From positions 34,760-50,440 of the forward strand of contig DKKL01000050.1 of assembly GCA_002455255.1 (NCBI GenBank): a stretch of 15,681 nucleotides of DNA, given 5' to 3'. Shown here piece by piece: positions 14,388-15,681 of this stretch (the stretch's first letter is position 1; every line of letters starts with the position of its first letter). Origin of the DNA: Candidatus Tepidiaquacellales bacterium UBA6667. Its GTDB lineage: Bacteria > Bacteroidota > Ignavibacteria > Tepidaquicellales > Tepidaquicellaceae. Under the pieces are notes generated by a model that saw only the letters and a list, made by a program, of their open reading frames with translations, was not told the origin of the DNA and made no database searches. Made by a program: the position numbers and the translations under genes.

Positions 14388-15005
14388 TCACATTCTCGGG
14401 ATAAAAAACCCTTTTATACAATTTAAATTCCTAATACATACTTGAATATGATTTTTCTTTTGAATTCCTGCACCTTCAAATGCGGGACCACCTTCAGTGA
14501 AAATTCCTCTAACTGTATCAAATCTTTTAAAATTAGATTGAATTTTCCGTGATTCACTTTTTATAATATTCTCATCAATCTTTTCATGTAAATACTCAAT
14601 CACAGCACAATCTAATTCTCTAATAATTAAATCATTATTTTCATCATTAGTGAAATTTTTATTTTTAGGTAAATTTTGACCTGTTTCGGAAAAATCTTTT
14701 TTCATTTGTTCATAATATTCGGAAAGTAAATCAATATACTCTGAATCTGTAAAGTCTAAACAATAATCTAATTGAAATACTACACCTAAAACGGAAGGTT
14801 TAGAAATTTTACCAATTGTTTTTTTGTATTCAGCCCATTGTTTTGCACGTTTATAATTATATTCCCAAACATAAAATCCGTGCCCTAACCAGTCAAATTT
14901 TTCACGACTTTTTTTTATTTCATTCGGTTTAAATATTAGTTTGTCTCTGATTTTTTCATCACATCCATGAAAACCTATTAATAGATTTGATCTGGAATTA
15001 TACAT
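14388..15005 (-). CDS. Putative ADP-ribosyltransferase-like toxin, 205 aa
   Basis: The protein belongs by pattern to a widespread group of uncharacterised bacterial proteins. Landmarks are LLIGFHGCDEKI (8-19, His13), FDWLGHGFYVWEYNYKRAKQ (37-56, Tyr45) with WA next, LDYCLDFTD (79-87), a conserved DCAVIEYLHE block (132-141), FDTVRGIFTEGGPAFEGAGI (162-181), and a final HIQVCIRNLNCIKGFFIP. The order of an early His in an F/YHG motif, a Tyr in GxGxYxW and a late Glu (Glu171 or Glu177) recalls the H-Y-E arrangement of PARP-like ADP-ribosyltransferases and the DUF3990 type. This is an inference from motifs. It starts 3 nt after the stop of a small lysine-rich gene, as in toxin-antitoxin pairs with the antitoxin first. 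Confidence 0.75.
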   Translation of the reverse strand: MYNSRSNLLIGFHGCDEKIRDKLIFKPNEIKKSREKFDWLGHGFYVWEYNYKRAKQWAEYKKTIGKISKPSVLGVVFQLDYCLDFTDSEYIDLLSEYYEQMKKDFSETGQNLPKNKNFTNDENNDLIIRELDCAVIEYLHEKIDENIIKSESRKIQSNFKRFDTVRGIFTEGGPAFEGAGIQKKNHIQVCIRNLNCIKGFFIPRM

Positions 15006-15008
15006 TAT

Positions 15009-15182
15009 TTAATCTGATTTAATTAATACCTTTCTAAGATTTTTATAATGATTTGTTAAATTTCCCTTTTTATCTAATATTTTCGCAGATTGAAGTGTTT
15101 TTAATGCTTCTTTTTTAGTTCTCTTTTGAGATTTTAATTTATTTGCTAATTTTGTTAGCAATTCTTTCTGTTCATTTTCCAT
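15009..15182 (-). CDS. 57-aa lysine-rich small protein, putative antitoxin
   Basis: A short gene that ends just before the 205-aa gene on the same strand. The protein begins MENEQKELLTKLANKLKSQK, is lysine-rich, and has a predicted helical first half followed by ALKTLQSAKILDKKGNL and a final segment with HYKNLRKVL. The pattern A-x-x-x-L-x-x-A-x-I-L-x-K-x-G-N-L-T-x-x-Y-x-N-L recurs in many small bacterial proteins encoded beside toxins or effectors, so an antitoxin or immunity role is likely but not proven. The ATG at 15182 is the only reasonable start; no Shine-Dalgarno sequence is seen. The TAA stop (15011-15009) is separated from the next ATG by one codon (ATA), which implies translational coupling. 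Confidence 0.75.
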   Translation of the reverse strand: MENEQKELLTKLANKLKSQKRTKKEALKTLQSAKILDKKGNLTNHYKNLRKVLIKSD

Positions 15183-15207
15183 AAACTTAAAATTAATTTT
15201 CTTTCAT

Positions 15208-15236
15208 AAAATAATACTTTATTTACCAATTCTCAA
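15208..15236 (-). promoter_or_regulatory. Candidate promoter of the small-protein/toxin pair
   Basis: On the minus strand TTGAGA (15236-15231) and TATTTT (15213-15208) are separated by 17 nt and end 25 nt before the ATG at 15182. The -10 is a moderate match; AT-rich background makes chance matches common. Confidence 0.35.
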
Positions 15237-15277
15237 TAAATTTATTTATAATGACAATTAGTTTATGTAAATAAAAA

Positions 15278-15325
15278 ATCCGGTAACCAATTCAAATTTA
15301 TTAAATTTTAAATCTATTACCGGAT
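15278..15325 (-). terminator. Rho-independent terminator of the methyltransferase gene
   Basis: ATCCGGTAA (15278-15286) pairs perfectly with TTACCGGAT (15317-15325). The 30-nt interior is AT-rich with further self-complementary AAATTT stretches, so the hairpin can extend. On the minus strand the stem is followed by a T-rich tract (TTTTTT, then ATTT), as expected for a terminator after the gene that ends at 15345. It also insulates that gene from the small-protein/toxin pair downstream. Confidence 0.8.
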
Positions 15326-15344
15326 AATTTTTAAATTGCTAATA

Positions 15345-15681
15345 TTACTTGCTAACCGTTACTCTTAAATACGTTGCCGGTATTAAAGTTTTGTTTTTAT
15401 CTTCACTTTTATTTTGACTGTTAAATAAATTCACCAATTCACTTTTCAATTCTTCAGCTTTTCCGTTTTTCTCCGTCGCTTCAAATGCATTCATTGTTGG
15501 TCCGTAATAATTTTTGAAATTGTTCACAAACTCTTCAGGCGTTCCGTTGAAATTAAAAGTATATGTATCCTTTTCAAATTTAATATTGTCTTCGCTGATT
15601 CCCGTATTCATAAATCTTGCTCTAACTTCATTCTCAACTCCCCAAAGCATCGGGCTAACAAATCCTTCAGGTGGTGCCGGT
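15345..15681 (-). CDS. SAM-dependent methyltransferase, C-terminal part only
   Basis: The frame continues to the right edge of the window, so the catalytic N-terminal domain is not visible. The ATG at 15650 is internal: the frame before it encodes PPEGFVSP, joining smoothly to MLWGVENEVRARFMNTGI. The P-x-x-x-x-P-x-L-W-G-x-E-x-x-V-R pattern, followed by a helix-strand region with NNFKNYYGPTMNAFEA and a closing ATYLRVTV strand, is typical of the C-terminal end of UbiE/type-11 class I methyltransferases of unknown substrate. Its stop lies 20 bp from a strong terminator on the same strand. Confidence 0.75.
   Translation of the reverse strand, partial: PAPPEGFVSPMLWGVENEVRARFMNTGISEDNIKFEKDTYTFNFNGTPEEFVNNFKNYYGPTMNAFEATEKNGKAEELKSELVNLFNSQNKSEDKNKTLIPATYLRVTVSK

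Noticed and set aside
1..15681. tRNA genes, rRNA, CRISPR arrays, insertion sequences or attachment-site repeats
   Set aside because: I looked for T-loop signatures, regularly spaced direct repeats, and transposase or integrase motifs on both strands and saw none; a tRNA scan was not possible here.

Overview
The window is AT-rich chromosomal DNA (roughly 30% GC by eye) with tightly packed genes. It looks like a member of the Bacteroidota/Chlorobiota (FCB) group, possibly an Ignavibacteria-like lineage. Three things point there: most genes lack a Shine-Dalgarno sequence, a 31-residue basic protein of the AURKAIP1/COX24 type (begins MPCGKKRKR) is present, and one intergenic region carries a Bacteroidota-style TTTG...TAnnTTTG promoter. 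The lineage is an inference; there is no rRNA or tRNA in the window to confirm it.

Layout. (1) Positions 1-1143 hold the 3' part of a multi-pass membrane protein gene. (2) Positions 1223-5909 are one plus-strand block: an ABC importer of the phosphonate/phosphite type (phnD-phnC-phnE), then rsmI and gltX, with 1-4 nt overlaps or gaps of 8 nt or less. (3) Positions 8336 down to 6028 are a minus-strand block: a TPR lipoprotein, the protease SppA, an HU/IHF-type DNA-binding protein and the 31-aa COX24-type protein. (4) yajQ and an N-acetylmuramoyl-L-alanine amidase run divergently from it (8458-9740) and meet rlpA (10721-9804, minus) at a strong bidirectional terminator. (5) A 366-bp gene-free region (10722-11087) carries several inverted repeats and promoter-like elements. 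(6) Positions 11088-14382 are a plus-strand block: an unusual NRAMP-like transporter, a small ABM-fold protein, a TPR protein and a lipoprotein. (7) On the minus strand, a 57-aa lysine-rich protein and a 205-aa protein with an ADP-ribosyltransferase-like motif pattern form a compact toxin-antitoxin-like pair (15182-14388). (8) The right edge holds the C-terminal end of a SAM-dependent methyltransferase gene, also minus, with its own terminator.

Most of the content is housekeeping: translation (rsmI, gltX, the COX24-type protein), envelope maintenance (amidase, RlpA, SppA) and uptake (PhnDCE, NRAMP-like). The least explained parts are the two-gene module at 14388-15182, the NRAMP relative that lacks the canonical metal-binding motifs of its family, and the structured region in front of it. 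No CRISPR array, insertion sequence, rRNA or tRNA was seen.
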